Assembly: GCF_037300705.1 (NCBI RefSeq)
Contig: NZ_CP147776.1
Span: forward strand, 4,464,001 to 4,528,000
Direction of reading: 5' to 3'
DNA: 64,000 bases
DNA from: Massilia sp. W12
GTDB lineage: Bacteria > Pseudomonadota > Gammaproteobacteria > Burkholderiales > Burkholderiaceae_D
Shown here: in pieces, positions 20,851-29,100 of the stretch
Numbering within the stretch: position 1 is the first letter of the stretch
How the letters are laid out: each line of letters opens with the position of its first letter
Position numbers and translations under genes: made by a program
The notes under the pieces: generated by a model
Seen by the model: only the letters and a program-made list of their open reading frames with translations
Database searches by the model: none
Told to the model about the DNA's origin: nothing

Positions 20851-22344
20851 GTCGGCCCTGAACAATTCAAATTAAGGTCAACAAATGCAATCTGCGGTCA
20901 GACAAGGTTTTCCCTCAGGAAATCTGAAGCTGCAAAGAAACGCAAGGAAGGCCAAAAAAAGCCGGAGCTTTCGGAGGATCATGCGCAGATTGTGGCCGCA
21001 GCCGCATAACAAAGCATGAAAGGCATCACCATCAGCGCCTTTCAACCAATTTCTGCTCAATCTTCCGTCATTTTTCATATGTCCAATCACCGGTTCAATT
21101 GCGCTTCGCCGTCGGATATCCCGCCGAAGTCGCGCTGTGATGTTGCGCTTTAAACGTCGATGGAAGACTTTAACGCCGCTTGGCGCTGTGCCGCCGCGAT
21201 AGCCCAAATCTGTAAATGCCTCTTTTGGAAGGGTATCTGTCAGGATGGCCGCTTGTTCCAATGCTTCGTATAAAGTATGGCCATCGTATGGGTTGCCGGG
21301 CATACTGCGCATCCCCACCACCAAGCCTTCTTTGTGTGTCACCGTAATCGAAACCTTCACACCGAATTCATATGGCTGCCGGGCCTTTCCTTTGGAGATG
21401 CATTCAACTTCCGGCGCATGCAGGCTATAAAGTTTATTCTTGTCATTTTTTTGTTGCGTCAGCAGGCGCTTCGCTTTGGCCAGCAAGTCGCTGGCTTTCT
21501 GCTTCACGCTCTCAGACTTGTTGGCGAGCTTGCGCTCCACATCCCGATAAACGCGCCCCACCAGCGTCTTGAGCTTCTTTAAACTGCCGCGCATGCGTTT
21601 GAACTGCTTGGCGTGAGCATAACGCGCTACTTGCCCGGCTAATTTTGGCGCCTCACGGTTATAGTTTTGCCGCAAATCCAACTTTTCCTCAATGGCAAAT
21701 TTGACCAGATGCTGCCTGGCGCGCTCCAGCAATTTTGCGTCGGTTGGCCACGTAATCGCTTTTTCTTGCACTGTGCTATCAACGATCACCTTCTCAAAGC
21801 TTTTTTGTTCCACCACCTTGGCTTTTTCTGCTGCTTTGATTGTCTGCGTCAGCATCCATTCCAGACCTTTTTCTCCAATCCGTTTGCGCCAACGCGTCAG
21901 CGAACTGGGGTCAATTGGCGGGTGATGTTGAAACCAAATTTCCCCGCAAAACAATTGCCAATATGGATTCTCAACCCATCCCCACACAACATCTTCGTCA
22001 GATAACGCAAATGTGTGTTGCAGATACAAAAGGCCTGCGATCAGGCGCGTAGAAGTTGCTGGTCTGCCTCGCGATGACGGGAAATGCGTCGTCCATTCCC
22101 TCTCGAACACGCTCCAATCCATCAAATCGGCCAACTTCACCAATGGATGTTTGGGGTTGACCAACTCATCAAGCCTTTGTCGGAACATATCCGCGCTTAC
22201 TGTCCCCGTCGGTTTCGGCCCCATTTGCCCCTCCGCTTTTTGCCGGAAATGAATTCTATTTTAATCATTTCTTGCAATTCTGCGGTCTCCATTCCTCAAT
22301 TTTTTTCAATAAAATCAGGAGGTTGGGAATTGTTCAGGGGAGAC
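20851..22344 (-). mobile_element. IS5-family insertion sequence
   Basis: A 1494-base element. The ends are imperfect inverted repeats of 18 bases, GTCGGCCCTGAACAATTC on the left and, read inward from the right, GTCTCCCCTGAACAATTC (16 of 18 identical). CAATTA flanks it on both sides (20845-20850 and 22345-22350) as a 6-base target duplication. It carries one transposase gene on the minus strand. The intact repeats and open transposase frame suggest recent insertion and possible activity. A 6-base duplication is longer than the 3-4 bases usual for IS5, so the exact ends could be shifted by a base or two. Confidence 0.85.
20878..22224 (-). CDS. IS5-family transposase
   Basis: A 448-residue DDE transposase, full length. 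The N-terminal part has the DUF772-like block (GRPATSTRLIAGLLYLQHTF, VWGWVENPYWQLFCGE). The catalytic acids are likely Asp in KVIVDSTVQEKAI, Asp in EAFTDLGYRGG and Glu in AIEPVIGHMKNDGRL. A Lys/Leu-rich insert lies between the first two. The ATG at 22224 follows GGAGGGGCAA. It occupies nearly the whole element. Confidence 0.93.
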   Translation of the reverse strand: MGPKPTGTVSADMFRQRLDELVNPKHPLVKLADLMDWSVFEREWTTHFPSSRGRPATSTRLIAGLLYLQHTFALSDEDVVWGWVENPYWQLFCGEIWFQHHPPIDPSSLTRWRKRIGEKGLEWMLTQTIKAAEKAKVVEQKSFEKVIVDSTVQEKAITWPTDAKLLERARQHLVKFAIEEKLDLRQNYNREAPKLAGQVARYAHAKQFKRMRGSLKKLKTLVGRVYRDVERKLANKSESVKQKASDLLAKAKRLLTQQKNDKNKLYSLHAPEVECISKGKARQPYEFGVKVSITVTHKEGLVVGMRSMPGNPYDGHTLYEALEQAAILTDTLPKEAFTDLGYRGGTAPSGVKVFHRRLKRNITARLRRDIRRRSAIEPVIGHMKNDGRLSRNWLKGADGDAFHALLCGCGHNLRMILRKLRLFLAFLAFLCSFRFPEGKPCLTADCIC

Positions 22345-22648
22345 CAATTAGCGCCGGGCGCGGGTCTGCAATTTGTTTTGCAAGACCTCAGTGGCGCGGT
22401 CTTCAGCGGCCCGCAGATGTTGCAAGACAATTTAACCTTAGCCAATTTCACGCCTGGCAACGGGACCTTTTTGCAATTGCAAGAAGCATATTCGCCGGAT
22501 AAGTGGAATACCGCCTATGCCCGTGGCGAGTTGACTTATCTGGGCAGAACGCCGATGGTGCCGGAAGCGGAAACTTACGCCATGATGTTGGCCGGTCTGG
22601 CCGGCCTGGGCTTGCTGGCGCGCCGTAAGCGCAAGCAGGCGGCATAAG

Positions 22649-23530
22649 TCACCCTGCACTGCCCGGCCCCTGCCGCATCAGCGCGCCGGGGCCGAAGTCC
22701 TCGACAAAAGGCAAGTCGCGCCGCTGCGCATAGCCGATATAGCAATCGCAGCGGCGGCGGGTGCAGGGACTTTCCTGCAGCAGTGCTTGCAAATCATCCT
22801 GATATAAATTTCCCAGTCCGGTTTCAATAAAGTGGCAGCGCTGCAGATTGCCGGCGCCATCCAACATCAGGCTTTCACTGCCGGCGCGGCACGCGGCGCC
22901 CAGCGCGGGGCGCGGTTTGTGGCTGTAGTCAAACCAGGGATCGATTGCTTGCAAGCGCGCCAGCATGGCGGCGCTGTAATAAGCGGGGCCGCGTCTGTCA
23001 TAGGCATTCAGCCACAAATAAATATGTTGCGGCAGTGCGGCGCGCATGGCTTCGATCTGCTCGATGTTTTCACGCAAGGCGACCATGCCGACCGCGTGCG
23101 CCACGCCCAAGTCTTGCAAACGTGCGCTGCGCGCCAAAAAGCGTTCCGCGCTGACTTGCTCAGGGTGAAAGGTGCACCACAAGGCCAGGCGCGCGCGTTG
23201 CGCCGGCGGCATGCGTTCCAGCCAGGCCAGCGGGGCCGCCAGATTGCTTTGCGCCCCGGCTTGCAGCACATGCGGCATGGCGCACAGATTCTGCAATGCC
23301 TGACGGTAATGCCGCCGCACCAGGGCCTCGCCCCAGGGGGTGAAAAAAATCCGCAAGCGCCGTTGCTGTGCGCCGCACCAGGCGACAAAGCGCGCCACTT
23401 CCGACGCATCGCGCGCCAGTACGGCGCGGCTATCGCGTTTTTTGGCGAAGGGGCAATAGCTGCATGCGTAATTGCAGCTGGCCAGCGTACCGCGATACAG
23501 CAGGCTCAGGGCGGACGCCTCAGTCATCAT
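22649..23530 (-). CDS. STM4011-family radical SAM protein
   Basis: A 293-residue radical SAM enzyme. The cluster motif CNYACSYC (Cys19, 23, 26) sits near the N-terminus. The C-terminal end is Cys-rich (ACRAGSESLMLDGAGNLQRC and SPCTRRRCDCYIGY) and may bind an auxiliary iron-sulfur cluster, as in SPASM/twitch enzymes that modify peptides. The start overlaps the preceding nuclease gene by 11 bases (two adjacent ATGs, 23530 and 23527), so translation is coupled. It is the last gene of the STM4015-4011 block. The substrate is unknown. Confidence 0.82.
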   Translation of the reverse strand: MMTEASALSLLYRGTLASCNYACSYCPFAKKRDSRAVLARDASEVARFVAWCGAQQRRLRIFFTPWGEALVRRHYRQALQNLCAMPHVLQAGAQSNLAAPLAWLERMPPAQRARLALWCTFHPEQVSAERFLARSARLQDLGVAHAVGMVALRENIEQIEAMRAALPQHIYLWLNAYDRRGPAYYSAAMLARLQAIDPWFDYSHKPRPALGAACRAGSESLMLDGAGNLQRCHFIETGLGNLYQDDLQALLQESPCTRRRCDCYIGYAQRRDLPFVEDFGPGALMRQGPGSAG

Positions 23531-24533
23531 CCACCTGCGTCTGCGCCAGATTCAGCGCATAAAACTCATGCAATTTGGCCTGCAATAATTTTTTGTCCGG
23601 CAATTGGGTCTGGTATTGCGCCACCAGGGCGGGGGAAAGCGAACGCGAGAGCGCATACTCCACCACTTCATCATCTTTGCTGGCGCACAATAACAGGCCG
23701 ATGCTGGGATTTTCATGCGGCTTTTTATGATCCCGGTCGAGCGCTTCCAGATAAAACGCCAGCTTGCCGACATGCTCGGGTTCAAAGCGTTCGACTTTGA
23801 GTTCGACCGCGACCAGGGCATTCAATCCCCGATGGAAAAACAGCAGATCCAGGGAAAAATCGCGCTTGCCGACTTGCAACGGAAATTCGCTGCCGATGAA
23901 ACAAAAGTCACGTCCCAGTTCGAGTAAGAAATTTTTCAGCTTTTCCAACAAACCCTGATGCAAATCACTTTCACTATGCGCTTGTTGCAAGCCAAGGAAT
24001 TCAAGCACATAGCTGTCTTTAAACACATGTTTTGCATCAGGATGCATCTGCACTAATGCGTCTGAATGCTTTGCCGGCGCCAACACAACGCGCTCAAACA
24101 ACGCCGTATTAAACTGCCGCTCCAACTCGCGCTTGCTCCAGCGCTCTTGCGTCGCCATGCGCAGGTAAAATTCGCGCTCTTCTTTGCTCTTACTCTGGCC
24201 GAGAATGATCAGGTTGTGGGTCCATGGCAATTGTCGCACCAGTGGCGCGACTTTTCCGTCGTGCTGATAGGTCTCATAAAACTGACGCATGCGAAATAAA
24301 TTACTGCGGGTAAAGCCTTGCAAACCAGGCTGTGTTTGCGCCAAATGACGCGCCAGCTGATCGATCACCCCCTCGCCCCATTCGGCAGCCGCCAATTTGG
24401 CGCTGAGATATGCGCCGACTTGCCAATACAGCTCTATAAGGGTGGTATTCACCGCACGGTAGGCCTGTTGGCGCGCCGCTTCTATCAAGCCGCTTATCTC
24501 TGAAAAATCCGGAGCCTGCACAGGCTTAGTCAT
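23520..24533 (-). CDS. DUF1016/YhcG-like PDDEXK nuclease family protein
   Basis: A 337-residue protein. The N-terminal half is a DUF1016 domain (LIELYWQVGAYLS, GFTRSNLFRMRQFYETY, LPWTHNLIILG). The C-terminal half is a PDDEXK nuclease-like fold with Asp in FSLDLLFFHRG and the ExK of LVAVELKVERFEPEH. Relatives are common in defence islands and near restriction systems. The ATG at 24533 follows a strong GGAGG. It sits inside the STM4015-4011 block, 92 bases behind STM4012 and overlapping STM4011, which is unusual; the nuclease may be an insertion into the operon. Confidence 0.85.
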   Translation of the reverse strand: MTKPVQAPDFSEISGLIEAARQQAYRAVNTTLIELYWQVGAYLSAKLAAAEWGEGVIDQLARHLAQTQPGLQGFTRSNLFRMRQFYETYQHDGKVAPLVRQLPWTHNLIILGQSKSKEEREFYLRMATQERWSKRELERQFNTALFERVVLAPAKHSDALVQMHPDAKHVFKDSYVLEFLGLQQAHSESDLHQGLLEKLKNFLLELGRDFCFIGSEFPLQVGKRDFSLDLLFFHRGLNALVAVELKVERFEPEHVGKLAFYLEALDRDHKKPHENPSIGLLLCASKDDEVVEYALSRSLSPALVAQYQTQLPDKKLLQAKLHEFYALNLAQTQVDDD

Positions 24534-24625
24534 CTTGGGGCCTCCTGCAAATTGAAAATCAAACCCAATCACGCCCTGGAAATTATATCGGCTTTGCCCC
24601 TCATGAAAGCGGCAGGAAAACTGAC

Positions 24626-25999
24626 TTAACAACTGACCTCACGTTCTTGCATCAAGGCGCGCACCGCCGGTGAAGCCAGCCAAGGGCCGATGGTGTCGGC
24701 GCGCGCGTAGCCGGCTTCGGTCAAACGCAGCCAGCCTTGGTGCGCCTGCGCCAGGCCCAAGTCGAGCAAGGCTTGCAATTCCGGCCTGTGCGCCAACAGC
24801 TCGCCGCCAAAGCGCGCCTGCCACGCCGCCAGCTCCAGGCCCGGTTCGGTCAGCAGCGATTGCATGGCGAAGCGGCGTTGCTGTTCGTCTTCATTTAACA
24901 CAAAACCATAGCGCGCCTGGGACAGCGCAACGGCGTCTTGATTCAGCCAATCCGCGATGATGTCGCGCGTCGCGCTGCGCTGCACCGCGTAGGCGCTGGA
25001 GTAATGCAAGCGCCGCGTATAGGAGCGGGCGCCGGCGCCAAAGCCCAGCATGCCATCGTTTTGGCAGGAATAGGCCGGGCCGCTGTCAGCCGGCGCATGC
25101 GGGGCGCGGAACATGCGCATCGAGACCTGGCGATAGCCGGCTTGGCGCAAATGGTCACGCGCGGCATGGTAAAGGGCCAGCCGGCTGTCGCCATCCGCAT
25201 GCAAAATCAGCGGGGCGAAATTGCTTTGTCCCTGCCGGCTGAGTTGCATTCCGAGGCCGGTTTGCGGCCGCAGATACAGCGGATATAAATACAATTCTTC
25301 GGGCGCAAAGGCGAGCGCGCTGTCAATCGAAGCCAGCAGGCTGGCCACGGTCTGGCCGGCAATGCCGTAGATCAAATCCAGATTCAAGAGCGGGAAAGCG
25401 GCGTGTCGCACTTCTTCTATCGCGGCCTGCACCTGCGCGTTTTGCTGTGCGCGCGCCAGGCTGCGCACTTCGCTGGCGGCAAAACTTTGCACCCCCAGGC
25501 TGATGCGTTGCACACCGGCGCGGCGCAATAGCGCCAGCTTGGCCGCATCCACTGTTTCCGGCGAAGCTTCCACGCCAGCCGGGACATGATGCAAATCAAG
25601 ATGCAGATATTCGCCCAGGCCATCCAGCAAGCGCCGCCATTGCGCCAGATTCAGATACGTGGGCGTGCCGCCGCCGACATAAAAACGGGCGAAGTTGAAT
25701 TCGCCCAGCAGCGGCGCGACGGTTTGCATTTGCCGCACCAGCTGCGCAACATACGCATCCACCATCTCAGGCGCCGGGGTGGCCATCGCAAACAAATTAC
25801 AAAAGCCGCAACGCATGCTGCAGAAGGGAATATGCACATAGCCGGACAAGGCGCGCTTATCTTCCGCCGCCCACACTTGCGCCAAGTCTTGCGCGGTATC
25901 CAACAAACGATACGCCGCCTTGTGCGGATAGGAATAGGAATAAGCTTGATATGGGGTGTGGCGCAGGCGCGCCTGCAAATCCTGCAGGGGGCTGTTCAT
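24626..25999 (-). CDS. STM4012-family radical SAM protein (HemN/HemW-like)
   Basis: A 457-residue radical SAM enzyme with CSMRCGFC (Cys60, 64, 67) preceded by GYVHIPF, as in coproporphyrinogen dehydrogenase-like proteins. YVGGGTPTYL, the SAM-binding region (VEASPETVDAAKLALLRRAG, RISLGVQSF) and a HemN-type C-terminal domain (MLGFGAGARSYTRRLHYSSA) are all present. Despite the resemblance, neighbours tie it to the STM4011-4015 cluster rather than to haem synthesis. Its ATG at 25999 overlaps the STM4013 stop as ATGA, so translation is coupled; a much longer in-frame extension over STM4013 is not credible. Confidence 0.88.
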   Translation of the reverse strand: MNSPLQDLQARLRHTPYQAYSYSYPHKAAYRLLDTAQDLAQVWAAEDKRALSGYVHIPFCSMRCGFCNLFAMATPAPEMVDAYVAQLVRQMQTVAPLLGEFNFARFYVGGGTPTYLNLAQWRRLLDGLGEYLHLDLHHVPAGVEASPETVDAAKLALLRRAGVQRISLGVQSFAASEVRSLARAQQNAQVQAAIEEVRHAAFPLLNLDLIYGIAGQTVASLLASIDSALAFAPEELYLYPLYLRPQTGLGMQLSRQGQSNFAPLILHADGDSRLALYHAARDHLRQAGYRQVSMRMFRAPHAPADSGPAYSCQNDGMLGFGAGARSYTRRLHYSSAYAVQRSATRDIIADWLNQDAVALSQARYGFVLNEDEQQRRFAMQSLLTEPGLELAAWQARFGGELLAHRPELQALLDLGLAQAHQGWLRLTEAGYARADTIGPWLASPAVRALMQEREVSC

Positions 26000-26811
26000 G
26001 CCGCCTCCGGGACTAATGCAAATTCCGCATACGGCACATCCCAGACGCTGGCATGTCCCAGGCGGTGGCCATGCCAGCCGTCTTCGCCGAAAGCATGGCC
26101 ATGATCCGAACACAAAATGCAATATGCGCCGCCGCGTGCGCGCAGCGCCGGCCACAACGGCGCCAGGGCGGCGTCGGTGTATTGCAGGGCGGCGGCCTGG
26201 CTTTGTATGCTGTCGCGCGTACAACCGGGTAAATAAAAATGGTGGGGCGGGTGCATGGCGCTTAAGTTGATGAATAAAAACATAGGTTGGCGCACTTCCT
26301 GCAAGCGGCGCAGGGCCAGGCTGACTTGCCGTTGCGGCGCCCGTTTTTGCGTCACGCCCAGCGCCGGACTCCAATGGCTTTCCATGAACATGCCGGGCAA
26401 AACCTGTCCCATGGCTGTGGCGCTGTTAAAAAACCCGGTGCCGCCTATGCAGAGGGTGTGATAACCGCGCGCCTGCAGCGCTTGCGGCAAGGTGGCTTCG
26501 TCAAACACAAAAGTATGCGCATCGCAAGTGCGGCTGCCGCCGAAACGGCTGGCGAACAGGCGGTTTTGGCTAACGTGCGGGTCAGCCGGGGTAGGCAGAA
26601 ATCCGCTGAAAAAAGCATGGTGCGCGGCATAGGTGAAGCTGGCCGGCGTATGGCGTTTTTGCCAACCCTGCGCGCCCAGCATGGGGCTTAAATGCGGCAG
26701 CAAGCCGGCTTGCCAGCATTGCTGCGCGACATCGTAGCGCAAGGTGTCAAAGGTCAGCAGCACAATATCGCTGCCCCCCAGCATCGCTTTGAATGCGCCC
26801 GGCGCACTCAT
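25996..26811 (-). CDS. STM4013/SEN3800-family alkaline-phosphatase-fold hydrolase
   Basis: A 271-residue protein of the alkaline phosphatase/sulfatase superfamily with no signal peptide, so cytosolic. The first metal-binding block is VLLTFDTLRYDVAQ. A Thr or nearby residue in FTYAAHHAFFSGFLP occupies the usual nucleophile position. The second metal site is CILCSDHGHAFGEDGWHGH. The substrate (phosphate, sulfate or phosphonate ester) cannot be told. The ATG at 26811 overlaps the STM4014 stop (ATGA), with GGGAGG upstream. Confidence 0.85.
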   Translation of the reverse strand: MSAPGAFKAMLGGSDIVLLTFDTLRYDVAQQCWQAGLLPHLSPMLGAQGWQKRHTPASFTYAAHHAFFSGFLPTPADPHVSQNRLFASRFGGSRTCDAHTFVFDEATLPQALQARGYHTLCIGGTGFFNSATAMGQVLPGMFMESHWSPALGVTQKRAPQRQVSLALRRLQEVRQPMFLFINLSAMHPPHHFYLPGCTRDSIQSQAAALQYTDAALAPLWPALRARGGAYCILCSDHGHAFGEDGWHGHRLGHASVWDVPYAEFALVPEAA

Positions 26812-27905
26812 GCCGCCGCCTCCCAATGCAAGGCTTGATCCTGATAGGGATCATGTCCCGCATGCAGCAAACCCGGCAATAAATCGCCGAATGCATTCGC
26901 CTCCAGCAAGCAGCTGCGCACGCCGCGCTGAATGATGTCGAAGCCGATCACGCGGCTGTGCGGAAAAGCTTGCGCGGCGCGCCCGGCAAAGCAGCGCAAG
27001 GCTTGCTCATGCGGCGCGGCCAGCACCTCGGCGGCGCTGCGGCGCTGGCTGTCAAGGTGCAAATTGGTCATCGCCTGGCGCGACAGGCGCGCCACCACAT
27101 GGCGCGCCTGTCCCTGCAAGCAAAGTACGCGCAAGTCAAAATGACCGCCCGGCGCGCTTGGCTTGGGCAGCCAGACTTCGGCATACGCTTGCTGTGCGCA
27201 CAGCCAATCCACGATTTGCATGATCTGGCGCGCATCGCGGTAATGGCGGATGCGTTTGCTGTTGAACAGCATGGGGCCGGCGCCGCTGTGCTGCCAATCG
27301 GCGGAGCTGCTGGCCGCAAGTTTGCCGCCGGCGCTGCGCAAAGCCAGTACGCCGCAAGCCGAAGAACCGTAGCGGATTTTAACAAAGACCTGGGAGCAGG
27401 ACTGCGCGCGCATCTGCGCCAGCAGCGCATCGCCGCTTTCAATCTGTCCCAATAAAGGCGGCACAGGCAAGCCTTGCGCTTGCAAATGCTGTTGGCAAGC
27501 CAGTTTGTCGGTCATGAGCAAGATGTCAGGCACGGCATTGCACAGCGCAACCGGGTGCGCCGCCGTCTGCGCCTGCACTTGCTTTAGGCATTCGGCAAAT
27601 CCGGCAAACCAGCAATCATGCGCCATCAATTGCCCGTGCGCCACCGGGGCGGGGACTGGCTTATGCAGCAATTGCGCTCCCAGGCTGAGCAAGTGCTGTT
27701 GCACTGCGCTGTCCTCGCCGGGGGAGTCGATTTTCAGCAGCGCCGGGCTGGCTTGTTGCAATAAGTCCGGCAAGCGCTGCGGCTGCGCCAGCCAATCGCC
27801 CCAATCCAAGACCTGCGCGGCAGGCAAACCCAGACTGGCGCGCGCCGCCTGTTGCAAGCGCACGCGCTTGCCTTTGGCCACGCCCAATAACAGCAACGCT
27901 CCCAC
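26808..27905 (-). CDS. STM4014-family ATP-grasp-like protein
   Basis: A 365-residue protein starting at a GTG (27905), 14 bases after STM4015. It resembles ATP-grasp ligases: a Lys-bearing strand QVFVKIRYGSSACGVLALR, the catalytic-region segment HFDLRVLCLQGQARHVVARL, and an Asn-acidic metal-binding end GVRSCLLEANAFGDLLP. ATP-grasp enzymes form amide or ester bonds using ATP, so it could join an amino acid or small molecule to a partner. The assignment to a ligase is by motif only; the partner is unknown. Confidence 0.8.
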   Translation of the reverse strand: MGALLLLGVAKGKRVRLQQAARASLGLPAAQVLDWGDWLAQPQRLPDLLQQASPALLKIDSPGEDSAVQQHLLSLGAQLLHKPVPAPVAHGQLMAHDCWFAGFAECLKQVQAQTAAHPVALCNAVPDILLMTDKLACQQHLQAQGLPVPPLLGQIESGDALLAQMRAQSCSQVFVKIRYGSSACGVLALRSAGGKLAASSSADWQHSGAGPMLFNSKRIRHYRDARQIMQIVDWLCAQQAYAEVWLPKPSAPGGHFDLRVLCLQGQARHVVARLSRQAMTNLHLDSQRRSAAEVLAAPHEQALRCFAGRAAQAFPHSRVIGFDIIQRGVRSCLLEANAFGDLLPGLLHAGHDPYQDQALHWEAAA

Positions 27906-27919
27906 CTGCTCAAGCGGCT

Positions 27920-28840
27920 TTATTCAGACACCGCCACATAGCGGTATTCTTCATCATCGTCCCCGTCCGCTTCCTGTGCATCATCCAACTTCACATCGGG
28001 ATATTTGGCCAGCAAACTGTCTTGCATGCTTTCGCTCAGATAATGGTGTTCCAGGTTTAAATCTTCCAAGCCGCTTAGATACGGGCTGTCGAGCAAAGCC
28101 TGGCCGCCAGCGTCGCCCAACGTGCCAAGTGACAGGTCCAGGGTCGCCAATTGCGTCACCCAGGCTTCGCCGGCGATCCAGGTGGCGATTTGATCGCTGA
28201 TTTCGCTGTCGCGCAAACCCAGATAGCGCAATTGCGGGCCGCGCAATGCATGCACCACTTGCTGACAATCTTCCAATTTGCCGTCAAAACCGTAATCTTC
28301 CGCGCCCAGCCAGAGTTCCAGGTGTTCCAATTGCGGCAGCTTAGATTGCGCCAGGGCTTGCAAGACGCTGGCCGGCAAGCCGCCGGACTGAATCACCAGT
28401 TTTTTCAAATTCGCGTGCTGGAACGGGGCCAGGCTTAAACCATTGCCGCCACGGATCTGCAGCGTCTGCAGTTGCGGGAAGGCTTGCAGCAGCGCGCTGT
28501 AATCGCCTTGCACGATCCAGGAAATTTCACATTCCTCGCTGGTGATATCGCCCACGAACAAAGCCCGCAGCTGGGACAGACGCGGGGCCAGTTCAATCAA
28601 GGCCTGCAAGACGGCGTCCACGCTGCTTTCATAAGGCTCACCCCACATGCCGATCACCAGCGCCTGCACTTTGGACACATCCACCTGTGCGGCGAATTGC
28701 TGCAGCAGTTCCGGCAGACTGCCTTCATCGTCATATTCCAGTCGCAGGCGGTAGGCTGCCGCGCTGTCAAAGGGTTGCTGCGGATCGTAATCCAGCACGT
28801 ATTTGCCATCAAACATGCGGAGATTTTCGTAAATCGTCAT
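27920..28840 (-). CDS. STM4015-family leucine-rich repeat protein
   Basis: A 306-residue cytosolic protein. From about residue 60 to 280 it shows leucine-rich repeats of ribonuclease-inhibitor-like type (LRALFVGDIT, LKKLVIQSGGLP, LEHLELWLGAED, LRYLGLRDSEI, LATLDLSLGTLG, LEDLNLEHHYLS). The end is strongly acidic (DDAQEADGDDDEE) and then YRYVAVSE. It is the first gene of the cluster after a clear GGAGC ribosome site, so it is made first. A scaffold or substrate role for the two radical SAM enzymes and the ATP-grasp protein is my inference. Confidence 0.82.
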   Translation of the reverse strand: MTIYENLRMFDGKYVLDYDPQQPFDSAAAYRLRLEYDDEGSLPELLQQFAAQVDVSKVQALVIGMWGEPYESSVDAVLQALIELAPRLSQLRALFVGDITSEECEISWIVQGDYSALLQAFPQLQTLQIRGGNGLSLAPFQHANLKKLVIQSGGLPASVLQALAQSKLPQLEHLELWLGAEDYGFDGKLEDCQQVVHALRGPQLRYLGLRDSEISDQIATWIAGEAWVTQLATLDLSLGTLGDAGGQALLDSPYLSGLEDLNLEHHYLSESMQDSLLAKYPDVKLDDAQEADGDDDEEYRYVAVSE

Positions 28841-29100
28841 GCTGCGCTCCTGTGAAGGGTGGGAATGGGGCTGCCGGGCATACTAGCATAGCGCAATCCA
28901 ACATCCGGCAAGGAAGATCGGCTATTGCATGCAAGCAGGGCGTTTGCAAATGCCTCTGAGCAAATCATGCAAACCCGGGCCATTTTCAAACAGCCGCAAA
29001 AGATATGCAAAATGGATGATTTGTGATACCCATCACATTTCACAACAAAATACTATCTTAAAATTACATTTAAAAAACTACCCCTTTTACCCTACATCAA

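Larger units (their letters stand above)
20446..22647 (+). pseudogene. PEP-CTERM protein gene split by an IS element
   Basis: The first part (20446-20850) starts MLNKALLAGVFGLVMHSAALAA, a signal peptide, after a GGAGAA ribosome site, and continues into a beta-rich domain ending at GGLQL. The remainder (22351-22647) carries the rest of the domain and a C-terminal PEP-CTERM signal (VPEAETYAMMLAGLAGLGLL then ARRKRK). Removing the element plus one CAATTA copy joins the parts in frame as GGLQLAPGAGLQFVLQDLSG, giving a 233-residue protein. With the element present, the product would be truncated and lose its sorting signal. Confidence 0.85.

Noticed and set aside
24626-25999. Assignment of the STM4012 protein as a haem-synthesis HemN/HemW.
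   Set aside because: The motifs are shared by the whole subfamily and the neighbours are those of the STM4011-4015 cluster, not haem genes.
24626-26374. A long in-frame extension of STM4012 over the STM4013 gene.
   Set aside because: It overlaps a real gene for 375 bases, lacks similarity to the family, and the ATGA overlap at 25999 gives a natural start.
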